Assembly (NCBI RefSeq): GCF_051652165.1
Contig: NZ_JBOFTR010000014.1
Location: 20,138-84,137 of the forward strand
Origin: Plesiomonas sp051652165
GTDB lineage: Bacteria; Pseudomonadota; Gammaproteobacteria; Enterobacterales; CAMTGL01
Length of the DNA stretch: 64,000 nucleotides
Direction of reading: 5' to 3'
Shown here: positions 35,654 to 43,467 of the stretch, piece by piece
How positions within the stretch are numbered: position 1 is the stretch's first letter
Layout: each line of letters begins with the position of its first letter
The notes under the pieces: generated by a model
What the model saw: the letters and a program-made list of their open reading frames with translations, nothing else
Told to the model about the DNA's origin: nothing
The model's database searches: none
Position numbers and translations under genes: made by a program

Positions 35654-35986
35654 ATGGGCCGTAATTGGTTATGGAGTGTTTCTCACGGTCGAACTAAACG
35701 CTTGGCGCTAGAGCGCGAAGCGGCAGAGCGTGGAATTGCGGAGGATGCTGTTGACCGCACTCCGCCTCTTCATAGCCATGACGGCACCATGCAAGATTTG
35801 TTTGTACGCGGGTGGCTGTCTGTTACCCCAACTGAAATCTATCGTGTCAGGTCTGGCGTTACTGCGCCGGTCAGTCATAGCACTTCCTTTTTTTCTTCTT
35901 CAAATGAGGCGGATTCGGCCATGCAATATGGCCGTAATAAGTGCGCGAGCCTTCGGGCCATTCTTAACAATAAGGACATGTCATGA
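35654..35986 (+). CDS. Lysis-region phage protein, unrecognised
   Basis: 110 residues from the ATG at 35654 (GGGG upstream). It is polar, with no membrane span, so it is not a holin or a typical spanin. It contains TKRLALEREAAERGIAEDAVDRTPPLHSHDGTMQDLFVRGW and ends NKCASLRAILNNKDMS. The stop overlaps the holin start (ATGA). No family recognised. Confidence 0.6.
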   Translation: MGRNWLWSVSHGRTKRLALEREAAERGIAEDAVDRTPPLHSHDGTMQDLFVRGWLSVTPTEIYRVRSGVTAPVSHSTSFFSSSNEADSAMQYGRNKCASLRAILNNKDMS

Positions 35987-36591
35987 TCCCGTTAATCTCT
36001 GCTATCGCTGCGTTGGCTGTGCAAAGTGGCCCTGCGCTTATCCGTGGTATTTCATCCATGTTTGGCGGTAGTGCTACTGCAGATAAGGTCGCTGATGTTG
36101 TCGAGCAGGTATCCAATCTCGGCATGAGTGCCAGCCAGCAAGAGGCAGTGATTGCCGATCGGCTGAGTAGCATCGATGACCCCGCCGTGTTGGCTGATTT
36201 GCAGCGTTTGAAGGTAGAGCTGGAAAAAGAACAAACGCGCCGACAAGAGCTGCAGCTGCAAGACAATCAAGCCGCACACGCAGAAGCGCAGCAGACCATT
36301 CGTGAAGGTGATAACGCGAAGGATGAATACGTGCGGCATACGCGGCCAAAGATGGCGCGCCAGTCGTGGTATATGACCGCCCTTTATGTGCTGTTGATGT
36401 CAGTGTTGAAGGCGTTTGGTTATGGCTCTGGCCCTGATTTTGATATGGCAATGATGCTGATTTCTATCGCGTGGGCGTATCTGGGCTTGCGGACTCTGGA
36501 TGGCTTCGCCCCACACCCGAAAGCGTCAGGACAAAAGGTGCAGTCTGTTGTAACGGGCGCAGTGTCTCAACTGGTGGCGAGGATTAAATGA
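35983..36591 (+). CDS. Holin-like protein (3TM holin family)
   Basis: 202 residues. It has a hydrophobic/amphipathic N-terminus (PLISAIAALAVQSGPALIRGI), a long charged coiled-coil centre (LKVELEKEQTRRQELQLQDNQAAHAEAQQTI), then two membrane spans (about 130-146 and 154-168) around a short loop. This is the layout of the three-span holins of Mu-like and gene-transfer elements that release endolysin. It is coupled to genes on both sides. Confidence 0.8.
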   Translation: MIPLISAIAALAVQSGPALIRGISSMFGGSATADKVADVVEQVSNLGMSASQQEAVIADRLSSIDDPAVLADLQRLKVELEKEQTRRQELQLQDNQAAHAEAQQTIREGDNAKDEYVRHTRPKMARQSWYMTALYVLLMSVLKAFGYGSGPDFDMAMMLISIAWAYLGLRTLDGFAPHPKASGQKVQSVVTGAVSQLVARIK

Positions 36592-36824
36592 TCGACTTAT
36601 TTGACCGAGCACAAGAGCTGGAACAGAAGACGCGTGATATGGCGATTGCGCACGTTGTTAATCGCCCGAACGAAACACCTGATGAAGACGCTGCCGGTAA
36701 TCGTTTTTGCTTGCGCTGCGGTGAACAGATTTCGACTGAGCGTTTAAACGCTGCACCGAACGCGGTGCGCTGCGTGCCTTGCCAATCGGTTCAGGAACGT
36801 GCGGGGGTTCACTATGGAGTTTGA
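36588..36824 (+). CDS. TraR/DksA-type C4 zinc-finger protein
   Basis: 78 residues: an N-terminal helix (LFDRAQELEQKTRDMAIAHVV) and a C-terminal four-Cys finger (FCLRCGEQIS ... VRCVPCQSVQE). Family members act in the RNA polymerase secondary channel like DksA without ppGpp. Phage TraR-like proteins are thought to shift host transcription, but this copy is untested. Confidence 0.88.
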   Translation: MIDLFDRAQELEQKTRDMAIAHVVNRPNETPDEDAAGNRFCLRCGEQISTERLNAAPNAVRCVPCQSVQERAGVHYGV

Positions 36825-37137
36825 TTGGATCCCCAAGTGGTGGGGTGTCATTACCACGATTGCGGCTCTGGGTATGACCGTGGCGATGCTGTGGCTGAGT
36901 AAGACCTTTGCGCGCCGTGAAGAAATCAAAGTGATTGAGACATCTATGGATGAACTGAACTCGCGTGTTGATAGCCTCGAAAATCACATTAACACGTTGC
37001 CCACGCAGCAGGAGTTTAGCCACTTGGGCCTGCAGATGGAGAGCGTGCGCGGGGATATGAAGGCGTTAACCGCTCAATTAAAGCAAACCAATCACCTGAA
37101 TAATTTGCTGTTGGAACAGCGTTTAAACGAGAAATAA
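36814..37137 (+). CDS. DUF2730 family membrane-anchored phage protein (Mu gp25-like)
   Basis: 107 residues: one N-terminal span (WWGVITTIAALGMTVAMLWLS) followed by a coiled coil (MDELNSRVDSLENHINTL and onward). That matches DUF2730, found between lysis and terminase genes in Mu-like phages. A spanin-like role has been considered for proteins of this shape but is not shown. The ATG at 36814 has GGGGG six bases upstream and overlaps the zinc-finger gene. Confidence 0.82.
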   Translation: MEFDWIPKWWGVITTIAALGMTVAMLWLSKTFARREEIKVIETSMDELNSRVDSLENHINTLPTQQEFSHLGLQMESVRGDMKALTAQLKQTNHLNNLLLEQRLNEK

Positions 37138-37148
37138 GCGGGGTTTGT

Positions 37149-37442
37149 ATGTCGTTAAAAGAGTTGGTCACTGCAGATCAGCGGTTGGTGATGTTGCGCT
37201 CTCTGGAAGAGATGCCGGGCTATGAAGCGAACGAATCTATTTTGGATGCGTGCCTTGATCAGTATGGCCACAAGATTAGCCGTGATGCGGTGCGCACGCA
37301 CATTTGCTGGTTAGCGGAGCAAGGTTTGATTACGCAGCGTGAGCTGGGCAATACGATGATTGCTAAGTTAACCGGTCGCGGTATTGATGTGGCGACGGGA
37401 TCGGCAACTGTGCCTGGCGTTAAGAAGCCACGCCCAGAGTAA
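37149..37442 (+). CDS. Mu gp26-like winged-helix phage protein
   Basis: 97 residues with a winged-helix look: RLVMLRSLEEMPGYEANESILDACLDQYGHKISRDAVRTHICWLAEQGLI, then GNTMIAKLTGRGIDVATG. It matches the ArsR-like Mu gp26 group (VpaChn25_0724 family), always placed before the small terminase. Function unknown. Confidence 0.82.
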   Translation: MSLKELVTADQRLVMLRSLEEMPGYEANESILDACLDQYGHKISRDAVRTHICWLAEQGLITQRELGNTMIAKLTGRGIDVATGSATVPGVKKPRPE

Positions 37443-37461
37443 TCCTGATATTGGGGTGGCT

Positions 37462-38046
37462 ATGACAGTCAAGAAAAAGAACACCAAGTCAAAGATTCAG
37501 CAGTTGCCGGATGATATTCGCAGTCAGCTATCCGCGATGCTGCGTTCTGGTTCTATGCAGCAGAAAGACATTCTGGCTGAGGTTAATCAGCTGATTGTTG
37601 ATGCCGGACTACCGCCCGAAGAGCAGATCAGCCGCACGGGTCTGAACCGGTTTGCTAAGCGTATGGAAGAAGCCGGTAGCCGCATGGCGCAAGCCCGTGA
37701 AGTGGCCGAGGTTTGGACAGCTAAGCTGGGTCAAGCGCCGACCTCTGAAGTCGGCAAGCTGCTGCAAGAGTTTGTGCGCACGATGGCGTTTGAAACGTCG
37801 ATGAAGATGATGGACGCCAGCGAAGGCGAAGACGGCAAGATGGTTGACCCTAAATCGCTGGGGCAGCTGGCGTTAGTGATTCAGCGTGTCGAGCAAGCAG
37901 CGATGACCAGCCATAAGGTCGAGAAAGAGATTCGGGCGGCGTTTGCGGCAGAGGCTGCGGCGAAGGCTGAGCAAATCGTTAAACGTGCTGGATTGACGGC
38001 GGAAACCGCCACACAGATCAAACAGCAAATTCTGGGGTTGGCATGA
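37462..38046 (+). CDS. DUF3486 family protein, putative small terminase (Mu gp27)
   Basis: 194 residues, mostly helical. The N-terminal IQQLPDDIRSQLSAMLRSGSMQQKDILAEVNQLI, centre GLNRFAKRMEEAGSRMAQAREVAEVWTAKLGQ and Ala-rich C-terminal helix match Mu gp27/DUF3486. It probably recognises DNA for the gp28 motor. The ATG at 37462 follows GGGGTGG. The stop overlaps a 50-residue ORF at 38043. Confidence 0.87.
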   Translation: MTVKKKNTKSKIQQLPDDIRSQLSAMLRSGSMQQKDILAEVNQLIVDAGLPPEEQISRTGLNRFAKRMEEAGSRMAQAREVAEVWTAKLGQAPTSEVGKLLQEFVRTMAFETSMKMMDASEGEDGKMVDPKSLGQLALVIQRVEQAAMTSHKVEKEIRAAFAAEAAAKAEQIVKRAGLTAETATQIKQQILGLA

Positions 38047-38195
38047 TGTCTATCTGGTCATTGTGGCTTTGCTTGGTTGCACCGTTCCTTGTGCTGCGTT
38101 TTATGTCTGTTTGCCCTCGGCTTCATCACTGGTGCTACGGGTGGATTACGGCCAGTTCAGTGTTCTGTTTTGCGCTGTGGAGATTCTTTGGATGA
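38043..38195 (+). CDS. Small hydrophobic ORF between gp27 and gp28, 50 residues
   Basis: A 50-codon ORF starts in the ATGA that ends gp27 and stops in the ATGA that starts gp28, so it exactly bridges the two genes. The product has two hydrophobic segments (about 4-20 and 34-48) with Trp and Cys residues around a short polar turn (CPRLHHWCYG), suggesting a two-span membrane protein. No family recognised. The double 4-base overlap is the main support; it could be a translational relay more than a functional peptide. Confidence 0.6.
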   Translation: MMSIWSLWLCLVAPFLVLRFMSVCPRLHHWCYGWITASSVFCFALWRFFG

Positions 38196-39805
38196 GCGGC
38201 CATTTAACGTCAGCAGAAAATGAACTGCGCAACCAGTCTGCGGCCGCCATTATTGGTGGCCAGTTCAATCACAATGAGGTGCTGCTGGGGTATCAGAAGC
38301 GTTGGATAGCTGATGGCTCAGACCTGAAGATTTGTGAGAAAAGCCGACGTACAGGGATTACGTGGGCAGAAGCGGCTGATGCTGCACTCACTGGCTCTAT
38401 GTCATCGTCAGCGGGCGGCTGCGATACCTTCTATGTAGGTACTACAAAAGACATGGCGCGTGAGTTTATCGACGCATGTGCCATGTGGGCACGTGCGTAT
38501 AACTGCGCCGCCAGTGAAGTGAGTGAAGAAGCTCTGGCCGATGAAGACAAAGATATCTTGGTCTATGTCATCAACTTTGCCAGCGGATTCAAAATCAAAG
38601 CGCTGAGTTCTAACCCCAGTAACTTGCGTGGTATGCAAGGTAACGTGGTTATTGATGAAGGTGCGTTTCACAAAGACTTGGCCGCCATTCTTAAAGCGGC
38701 TCTGGCGCTGACGATGTGGGGTTGTAAGGTTCGGATTATCTCGACGCATAACGGTGTCGAAAACCTCTTCAACACGCTGATTCAAGACAGCCGCGCCGGT
38801 AAGAAGCGATATAGCATTCACACGGTGGATATCGAAACGGCAATCAATGAAGGCTTGTACAAGCGGATTTGCCAAGTCACTAAAAAACCGTGGAGCCAAG
38901 CCGCGCAAGATACGTGGTTACAGAACCTGCTCAAAGATACAGCGACTGAAGAGGATGCGCGGGAAGAGTACTACTGCGAACCGAAAAGCGGTGGCGGTGC
39001 TTATCTTCCCCGCGGGTTACGTGAGCGTGCCGCACGTGGTAAGCCTACCGTTCTGCGCTTTACTGGCTCGACTGCGTTTAATGCCGCTTCTGAAACGGAG
39101 CGCGTGAACGAGATGCAGGAGTGGCTAGATCAATATGTGCAACCTGAGCTGGATAAATTAGACAAGAGCTTCCGTCATGCGCTGGGCGAGGACTTCGCGC
39201 GCACGGGTGACTTGACTGTATTAGCACCGATTGACGTGCAGCCCAATACCCGCCGCCGCGTGCCGTTCTTGGTTGAGCTGAAGAATGTTCCGTTCAAACA
39301 GCAAGAGCAGGTGTTGTTCCATGTGTGTGATCACTTGCCGCAGCGTAATGGCATTTGGCTGGATGCGCGCGGTAACGGCCAGTATTTGGCCGAGCAAGCC
39401 AGTTACCGATACGGCGAGGAGGTTGAGCAAGTCATGTTGTCGCAAGCGTTCTATCGCGAAAACATGCCGCGCTTTAAAGCCGCGTTCGAAGATGACGAGC
39501 TGGACTTGCCAAGGCATGAAGACGTGATCACTGACTTGGGGCAGATTCAGCTTTATCGCGGTGTGCCTGGCATTGATGACAGCCGCACAGTGGGAAGTGA
39601 TGGTAACAAGCGTCACGGTGATAGTGCGGTGGCCATTTTCTTAGCGTATCTGGCCAGCCGCGCAGAAAACTATGTTTACGCATTGCACAACATAGGCAAA
39701 CCCAACCCAGAGCAATCGCCGTTTTACGTTAACGTGAGCGAGCGTGATAGAGCCGATGATATGCAATCTAAGATGGCCGCGCGTGGCCGAGGAGTAATGC
39801 TGTGA
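38192..39805 (+). CDS. Large terminase / packaging ATPase (Mu gp28)
   Basis: 537 residues. The ATPase part has ICEKSRRTGITWAEAADAAL as P-loop variant and NVVIDEGAFHKD as Walker B; the C-terminal nuclease part has ALGEDFARTGDLTVL and NGIWLDARGNGQYLAEQ. It packages DNA into heads, in Mu with host flanks attached. The start at 38192 matches the family N-terminus (MSGHLTSAENELRNQ). The region between 38047 and 38191 belongs to the preceding small ORF. Confidence 0.93.
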   Translation: MSGHLTSAENELRNQSAAAIIGGQFNHNEVLLGYQKRWIADGSDLKICEKSRRTGITWAEAADAALTGSMSSSAGGCDTFYVGTTKDMAREFIDACAMWARAYNCAASEVSEEALADEDKDILVYVINFASGFKIKALSSNPSNLRGMQGNVVIDEGAFHKDLAAILKAALALTMWGCKVRIISTHNGVENLFNTLIQDSRAGKKRYSIHTVDIETAINEGLYKRICQVTKKPWSQAAQDTWLQNLLKDTATEEDAREEYYCEPKSGGGAYLPRGLRERAARGKPTVLRFTGSTAFNAASETERVNEMQEWLDQYVQPELDKLDKSFRHALGEDFARTGDLTVLAPIDVQPNTRRRVPFLVELKNVPFKQQEQVLFHVCDHLPQRNGIWLDARGNGQYLAEQASYRYGEEVEQVMLSQAFYRENMPRFKAAFEDDELDLPRHEDVITDLGQIQLYRGVPGIDDSRTVGSDGNKRHGDSAVAIFLAYLASRAENYVYALHNIGKPNPEQSPFYVNVSERDRADDMQSKMAARGRGVML

Positions 39806-41364
39806 CAACTATCCTTGATTCACGGGGCAACCCGATTAAACCGGATAAGCCAACGCTCGGTGCTGATGTTGCCAAGGCGCATGTGACTAGCGTGCGTAAC
39901 CCTCGCCCTTCGAGTGTGGCCAGCACAGTTACGCCATTACGGTTGGCGGGTTTGTTGCGCTCAGTAGTCGATGGGAATAACCCGCAAGACTACATGACGC
40001 TGGCAGAAGAAATTGAAGAGCGTGATCTGCATTATGCTTCGGTGCTGCGTACCCGAAAGCTGGCGGTTGCAGCACTCAAGCCCAGTGTAGAAGCGGCCAG
40101 TGATGCGCCTGCCGATATCCGGTTAGCCGATGAAGTGCGTGAGCTGATGGCCAGTGATGCCATCCCTGAGTTGTTTTTTGATCTGCTTGATGGTCTGGGC
40201 AAGGGGCTGGGCGTTTGCCAGATTCTGTGGGATACGAACAGCACGCCGTGGAAACCGTATGACTATAAGTGGGTTGACCCGCGCTATCTGCGCCCAGACG
40301 CGGATTCGCTGGATGACATTTTACTGATTAGTGATGCAGCGCCACAGGGTAAACCATTAGAGCCGTACAAGTTCATTGTGCATCTGCCCCGTTCTAAGAG
40401 CGGCAGCGTGTGGCGCAATGGCCTGACCCGCTTGTGTGCCGTGATGTACATGCTCAAGAGCTTTACGGTGCGCGACTGGTGGGCGTTTGCCGAGGTGTTC
40501 GGCATTCCGGTGCGCATTGGTAAGTACGGCCCCAACGCGACGCCTGATCAAATCGATACACTGAAAAATGCCATTGCCTCGATTGCGAGCGATGCCGGTG
40601 CAGTTATTCATGACTCAATGAAAATTGAACTGGTAGAAACCGCGAAAGGAAACGGCGGCAATACGTTATTCGAGAACCAAGCGCGCTGGTGTGATGAGCA
40701 AATCAGTAAAGCAGTGCTTGGCCAGACGATGACCACCGATGATGGCAGCAGTAAAGCGCAAGCAACCGTGCACAACGAGGTGCGGTTAGATATTGCGAAG
40801 TGGGATGCGCGCCAGCTGGAATCCACCATCAATGAATATCTGGTCAAGCCGTTCATCATTTTGAACTGGGGTGTGCAGGCATCATACCCACGCGTGACGA
40901 TTCGCGTGCCTGAACCTGAAGACCTGAAGCTGTTGGTTGAGAGCCTGACCCCGCTCATCGATCGGGGCTTGCGTGTGAGTGAAAGTGAGATTCGCGACAA
41001 GTTCGGTTTGGGCGATCCGGATAACGAGGCCCTGTTGCTGCAGCCTATGTCTGCGATGAATGCCGCTGCTCTGACACCCGTTGCGATGAACCGAACCGCA
41101 CGCTTGGCGATTAATCGGGTGCAGCAAGAGTCAGAACAACTCATTAATGAGCTGACCAATGACGCCATGAGCGATTGGGTTGAAGTGGGTGGTGATGAGT
41201 TTATGAACCCTATCATCAAGCTGGCTAATCAGTGTGACAGCTACGAAGCGTTTAATGCTGCGCTGGCTGATCTGCAAGCGACACTGGCCCCTGAGCGTTT
41301 CACCCAGCAGTTGGCTGATTACATGTTCCGTATGCGCGGCGTGGGGGATGTACACGATGCCTGA
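39802..41364 (+). CDS. Portal protein, DUF935 family (Mu gp29)
   Basis: 520 residues starting at a GTG that overlaps the terminase stop. It matches the DUF935 portal family: MTLAEEIEERDLHYASVLRTRKLAVAAL, LFDLLDGLGKGLGVCQILW, VRDWWAFAEVFGIPVRIGKYG and GQTMTTDDGSSKAQATVHNEVR. It forms the dodecameric DNA gate of the head. The C-terminus overlaps the F gene start by 8 bases. Confidence 0.94.
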   Translation: MTTILDSRGNPIKPDKPTLGADVAKAHVTSVRNPRPSSVASTVTPLRLAGLLRSVVDGNNPQDYMTLAEEIEERDLHYASVLRTRKLAVAALKPSVEAASDAPADIRLADEVRELMASDAIPELFFDLLDGLGKGLGVCQILWDTNSTPWKPYDYKWVDPRYLRPDADSLDDILLISDAAPQGKPLEPYKFIVHLPRSKSGSVWRNGLTRLCAVMYMLKSFTVRDWWAFAEVFGIPVRIGKYGPNATPDQIDTLKNAIASIASDAGAVIHDSMKIELVETAKGNGGNTLFENQARWCDEQISKAVLGQTMTTDDGSSKAQATVHNEVRLDIAKWDARQLESTINEYLVKPFIILNWGVQASYPRVTIRVPEPEDLKLLVESLTPLIDRGLRVSESEIRDKFGLGDPDNEALLLQPMSAMNAAALTPVAMNRTARLAINRVQQESEQLINELTNDAMSDWVEVGGDEFMNPIIKLANQCDSYEAFNAALADLQATLAPERFTQQLADYMFRMRGVGDVHDA

Positions 41365-42142
41365 ATTCGAGGCGTTCCCACCGAAAGAGGCGCTGGCGTG
41401 GTTTAAGAAAAAAGGGTTGAAGCCTGCATTTGATTATCGGGATGTGTGGAAGGAAGAGCACGCTAATGCGTTCACCGTGGCCAAGATGTTGAATGCGGAT
41501 CTGCTGGTTGATGTGCGGCAGCTGGTAGAGAACGCGATTGCTGAGGGGCAAACCTTTCAGCAGTTCGCCGCCGTTCTCAAGCCATTGCTGGTTAAGTCTG
41601 GTTGGTGGGGCGTTCAGCTGATGGATGACCCGCTGACCGGTGAGACAAAGCCGGTTCAATTGGGCAGTGAAGGCCGTTTAAAAATCATTTACCGGACAAA
41701 CATGCGCACTGCCCGTGCCGCTGGACAGTGGGAGCGCATCGAACGAACCAAGCGCGCCATGCCCTATTTGGTATATCAGTTGGGCCCTGCTCGTGAACAC
41801 CGTGCGCTGCATGTTAGCTGGAATGGTATTACGTTGCCGGTTGATGACCCGTGGTGGCAGAGCCATATGCCGCCAAACGGTTGGGGTTGCCATTGTGGTG
41901 TTCGGCAAATCAGTAAGTATGAGTATGCCCAGCTGCAGGAGAAAAAAGGCTATACGTTTTCTGCGCCTGATGACGGTTCGCGGGAGTGGGTCAATAAGCG
42001 AACCGGTGAAGTTGAAACGCTACCCACTGGCATTGAACCTGGTTGGAACTACAATCCGGGGAAGGCTCGGGAACAGGCACTAAAAAGCGACTTGCTCGCC
42101 AAAGAAAAAGTATTGTCTAAAACGCTCTCTAAGCCTCTGTAA
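41357..42142 (+). CDS. Head morphogenesis protein, Mu gp30/F family
   Basis: 261 residues. The SPP1 gp7/Mu F domain is complete, including IIYRTNMRTARAAGQWERIERT and NGWGCHCGVRQISKYE with the Cys-His-Cys cluster. Mu F is much longer (about 430 residues), so the C-terminal half is missing here. The next 366 bases do not look like a decayed extension. It is needed for head assembly, probably at the portal. Confidence 0.9.
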   Translation: MPEFEAFPPKEALAWFKKKGLKPAFDYRDVWKEEHANAFTVAKMLNADLLVDVRQLVENAIAEGQTFQQFAAVLKPLLVKSGWWGVQLMDDPLTGETKPVQLGSEGRLKIIYRTNMRTARAAGQWERIERTKRAMPYLVYQLGPAREHRALHVSWNGITLPVDDPWWQSHMPPNGWGCHCGVRQISKYEYAQLQEKKGYTFSAPDDGSREWVNKRTGEVETLPTGIEPGWNYNPGKAREQALKSDLLAKEKVLSKTLSKPL

Positions 42143-42508
42143 GCGTTTTTGGCTACCGTCGTAAGCATCAACCTGTCCCATGCCAATCTGAGGCGATTTA
42201 AAGATAGTTTAAAGATGGTGTGGGAAAAGGTTGCGGGTGTATTTTTCGGTTTGTCGGCTGCTTCGTGCTTGCCTGATAAAAAAACCTGTGTACCCTGTGC
42301 AAAGTAAGTTTGGTTTATCCCTCTCGTTCTGCTCGTTAATTTTCATCCCCCGTTGTCATTCTTCCCCTGTTTTGCTGCACCTTTCCTGAACTACGTGTTC
42401 GGAGCGAAATTAGTCATCTGCGTTATTTCCCTTTATCCCGTCATTATCAATCCGTCTTAACCATTCAACCTGAGCCAGTTGGCAGGAGGTTGTTATGTAA
42501 CGGAGCGA
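42143..42508 (+). other. Non-coding gap upstream of the protease gene, possible late promoter
   Basis: 366 bases, the longest gap inside the prophage, pyrimidine-rich in its second half. In Mu a late promoter (PI) lies in front of the protease gene I, so a promoter is expected here. I cannot identify its elements. It ends in an AGGAGG Shine-Dalgarno followed by ATG-TAA (42495-42500). Confidence 0.5.
42484..42500 (+). promoter_or_regulatory. Strong Shine-Dalgarno with a start-stop codon pair (ATG TAA)
   Basis: AGGAGG (42484-42489), a 5-base spacer, then ATG (42495-42497) followed immediately by TAA (42498-42500). The protease ATG lies 9-12 bases further. The best ribosome-binding site in the region thus points at a one-codon ORF, suggesting reinitiation or deliberate damping of protease translation. 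Confidence 0.65.
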
Positions 42509-43465
42509 ATGATGCAACAACGAACCCATAAGGCTATCTGCTTTGACATGTCACGGATGGTTGCCGCAGACCAAGGATGCTGGCTGCCAATGATCCCCGC
42601 AGGCATGTTTGCTGGCCGTGATGGCCGTAGTTGGAATAACTCTAATCCTGATGGTGTGGTGGCAGCATTCAATATGAAGCTGCCATTTGATATCGAACAT
42701 GCCACGGAAACCCGCGTAGGTAATACCGAGGCTATCGGCTGGATCGTTGCTCTGCAAAACCGTAACGGTGAAGTCTGGGCCAATGTTGAGTGGAATTCCG
42801 AAGGGAATGAGCTGATTGAAGGTAAGAAGTTCGGCTTTTACTCCCCCGCGTTTGATTACTCACCTGAAAGCGGTCAAGTGCTGGCGCTATCCAGTTCTGG
42901 GTTAACGAATAAACCCAATCTCTATGTTCCTGCCCTCAATAACCAAGAGGATAACAATGTGAAACTGCCTCTCATCATCACTCAGCTGCTGGGTTTACCT
43001 GAAGAAGCGACACCCGAGCAGGCGGTGACGGCCATCAATACGATGAAGTCTGAGCATCAAACGGCACTGAATGCGCAGCAAGACCCGACTAAATATGTGC
43101 CGGTAGCGACTCACCAGCTGGCGCTGAACCGAGCGCAAGAGCTGCAGGGCAAACTGGACCAGATCGAAAAAGACAAAGTTGAATCCTTAGTCGATGCGGC
43201 AATTGCTGCCGGTAAAGTCGCTCCAGCAGATAAAAACATGTATGTGGGCCTTTGCAGTACGGAGAACGGACGCGAGCAATTTACTGCGTGGTGTTCTCGT
43301 GCCCCTGTCATTGCTGATGGCACGCAAGTTAATACCTCCGGTGCAGGTGACTCCGACGCATTAAGCGCCGATGAGCTGGCCATGTGCCGGAAAATGAACC
43401 TTTCGGCAGACGAGTATGCAGCGTCTAAGAAGGCCCTGAATGCCAAGAAACAAGGGAGTAACTGA
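42509..43465 (+). CDS. Prohead protease with scaffold domain (Mu gp32, I protein)
   Basis: 318 residues of the Mu I protease family (PF10123). N-terminal protease part: WLPMIPAGMFAGRDGRSWNN, LPFDIEHATETR (catalytic His region) and KKFGFYSPAFDYSPESGQVLALSSSGLTNKPNL (Ser-rich active-site region). The C-terminal half is the helical scaffold. GGAG precedes ATGs at 42509 and 42512. A strong upstream Shine-Dalgarno serves an ATG-TAA pair instead. Confidence 0.9.
   Translation: MMQQRTHKAICFDMSRMVAADQGCWLPMIPAGMFAGRDGRSWNNSNPDGVVAAFNMKLPFDIEHATETRVGNTEAIGWIVALQNRNGEVWANVEWNSEGNELIEGKKFGFYSPAFDYSPESGQVLALSSSGLTNKPNLYVPALNNQEDNNVKLPLIITQLLGLPEEATPEQAVTAINTMKSEHQTALNAQQDPTKYVPVATHQLALNRAQELQGKLDQIEKDKVESLVDAAIAAGKVAPADKNMYVGLCSTENGREQFTAWCSRAPVIADGTQVNTSGAGDSDALSADELAMCRKMNLSADEYAASKKALNAKKQGSN
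42959..43465 (+). CDS. Head scaffold protein Z, nested in the protease gene
   Basis: An in-frame GTG at 42959 is preceded by AGAGG with eight-base spacing. It would give a 168-residue protein identical to the protease C-terminus (MKLPLIITQLLGLPEEATPEQAV and onward). In Mu the scaffold Z is made exactly this way from gene I. Sequence support is the RBS and the domain boundary; production is inferred. Confidence 0.65.
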   Translation: MKLPLIITQLLGLPEEATPEQAVTAINTMKSEHQTALNAQQDPTKYVPVATHQLALNRAQELQGKLDQIEKDKVESLVDAAIAAGKVAPADKNMYVGLCSTENGREQFTAWCSRAPVIADGTQVNTSGAGDSDALSADELAMCRKMNLSADEYAASKKALNAKKQGSN

Positions 43466-43467
43466 GA

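Noticed and set aside
38408..38908. 166-codon ORF on the minus strand
   Set aside because: It lies wholly within the terminase gene, has no RBS or family match and reflects codon bias of the sense gene.
40608..41219. 203-codon minus-strand ORF opposite the portal gene
   Set aside because: Antisense shadow; composition rich in Ser and Arg is typical of reversed coding sequence.
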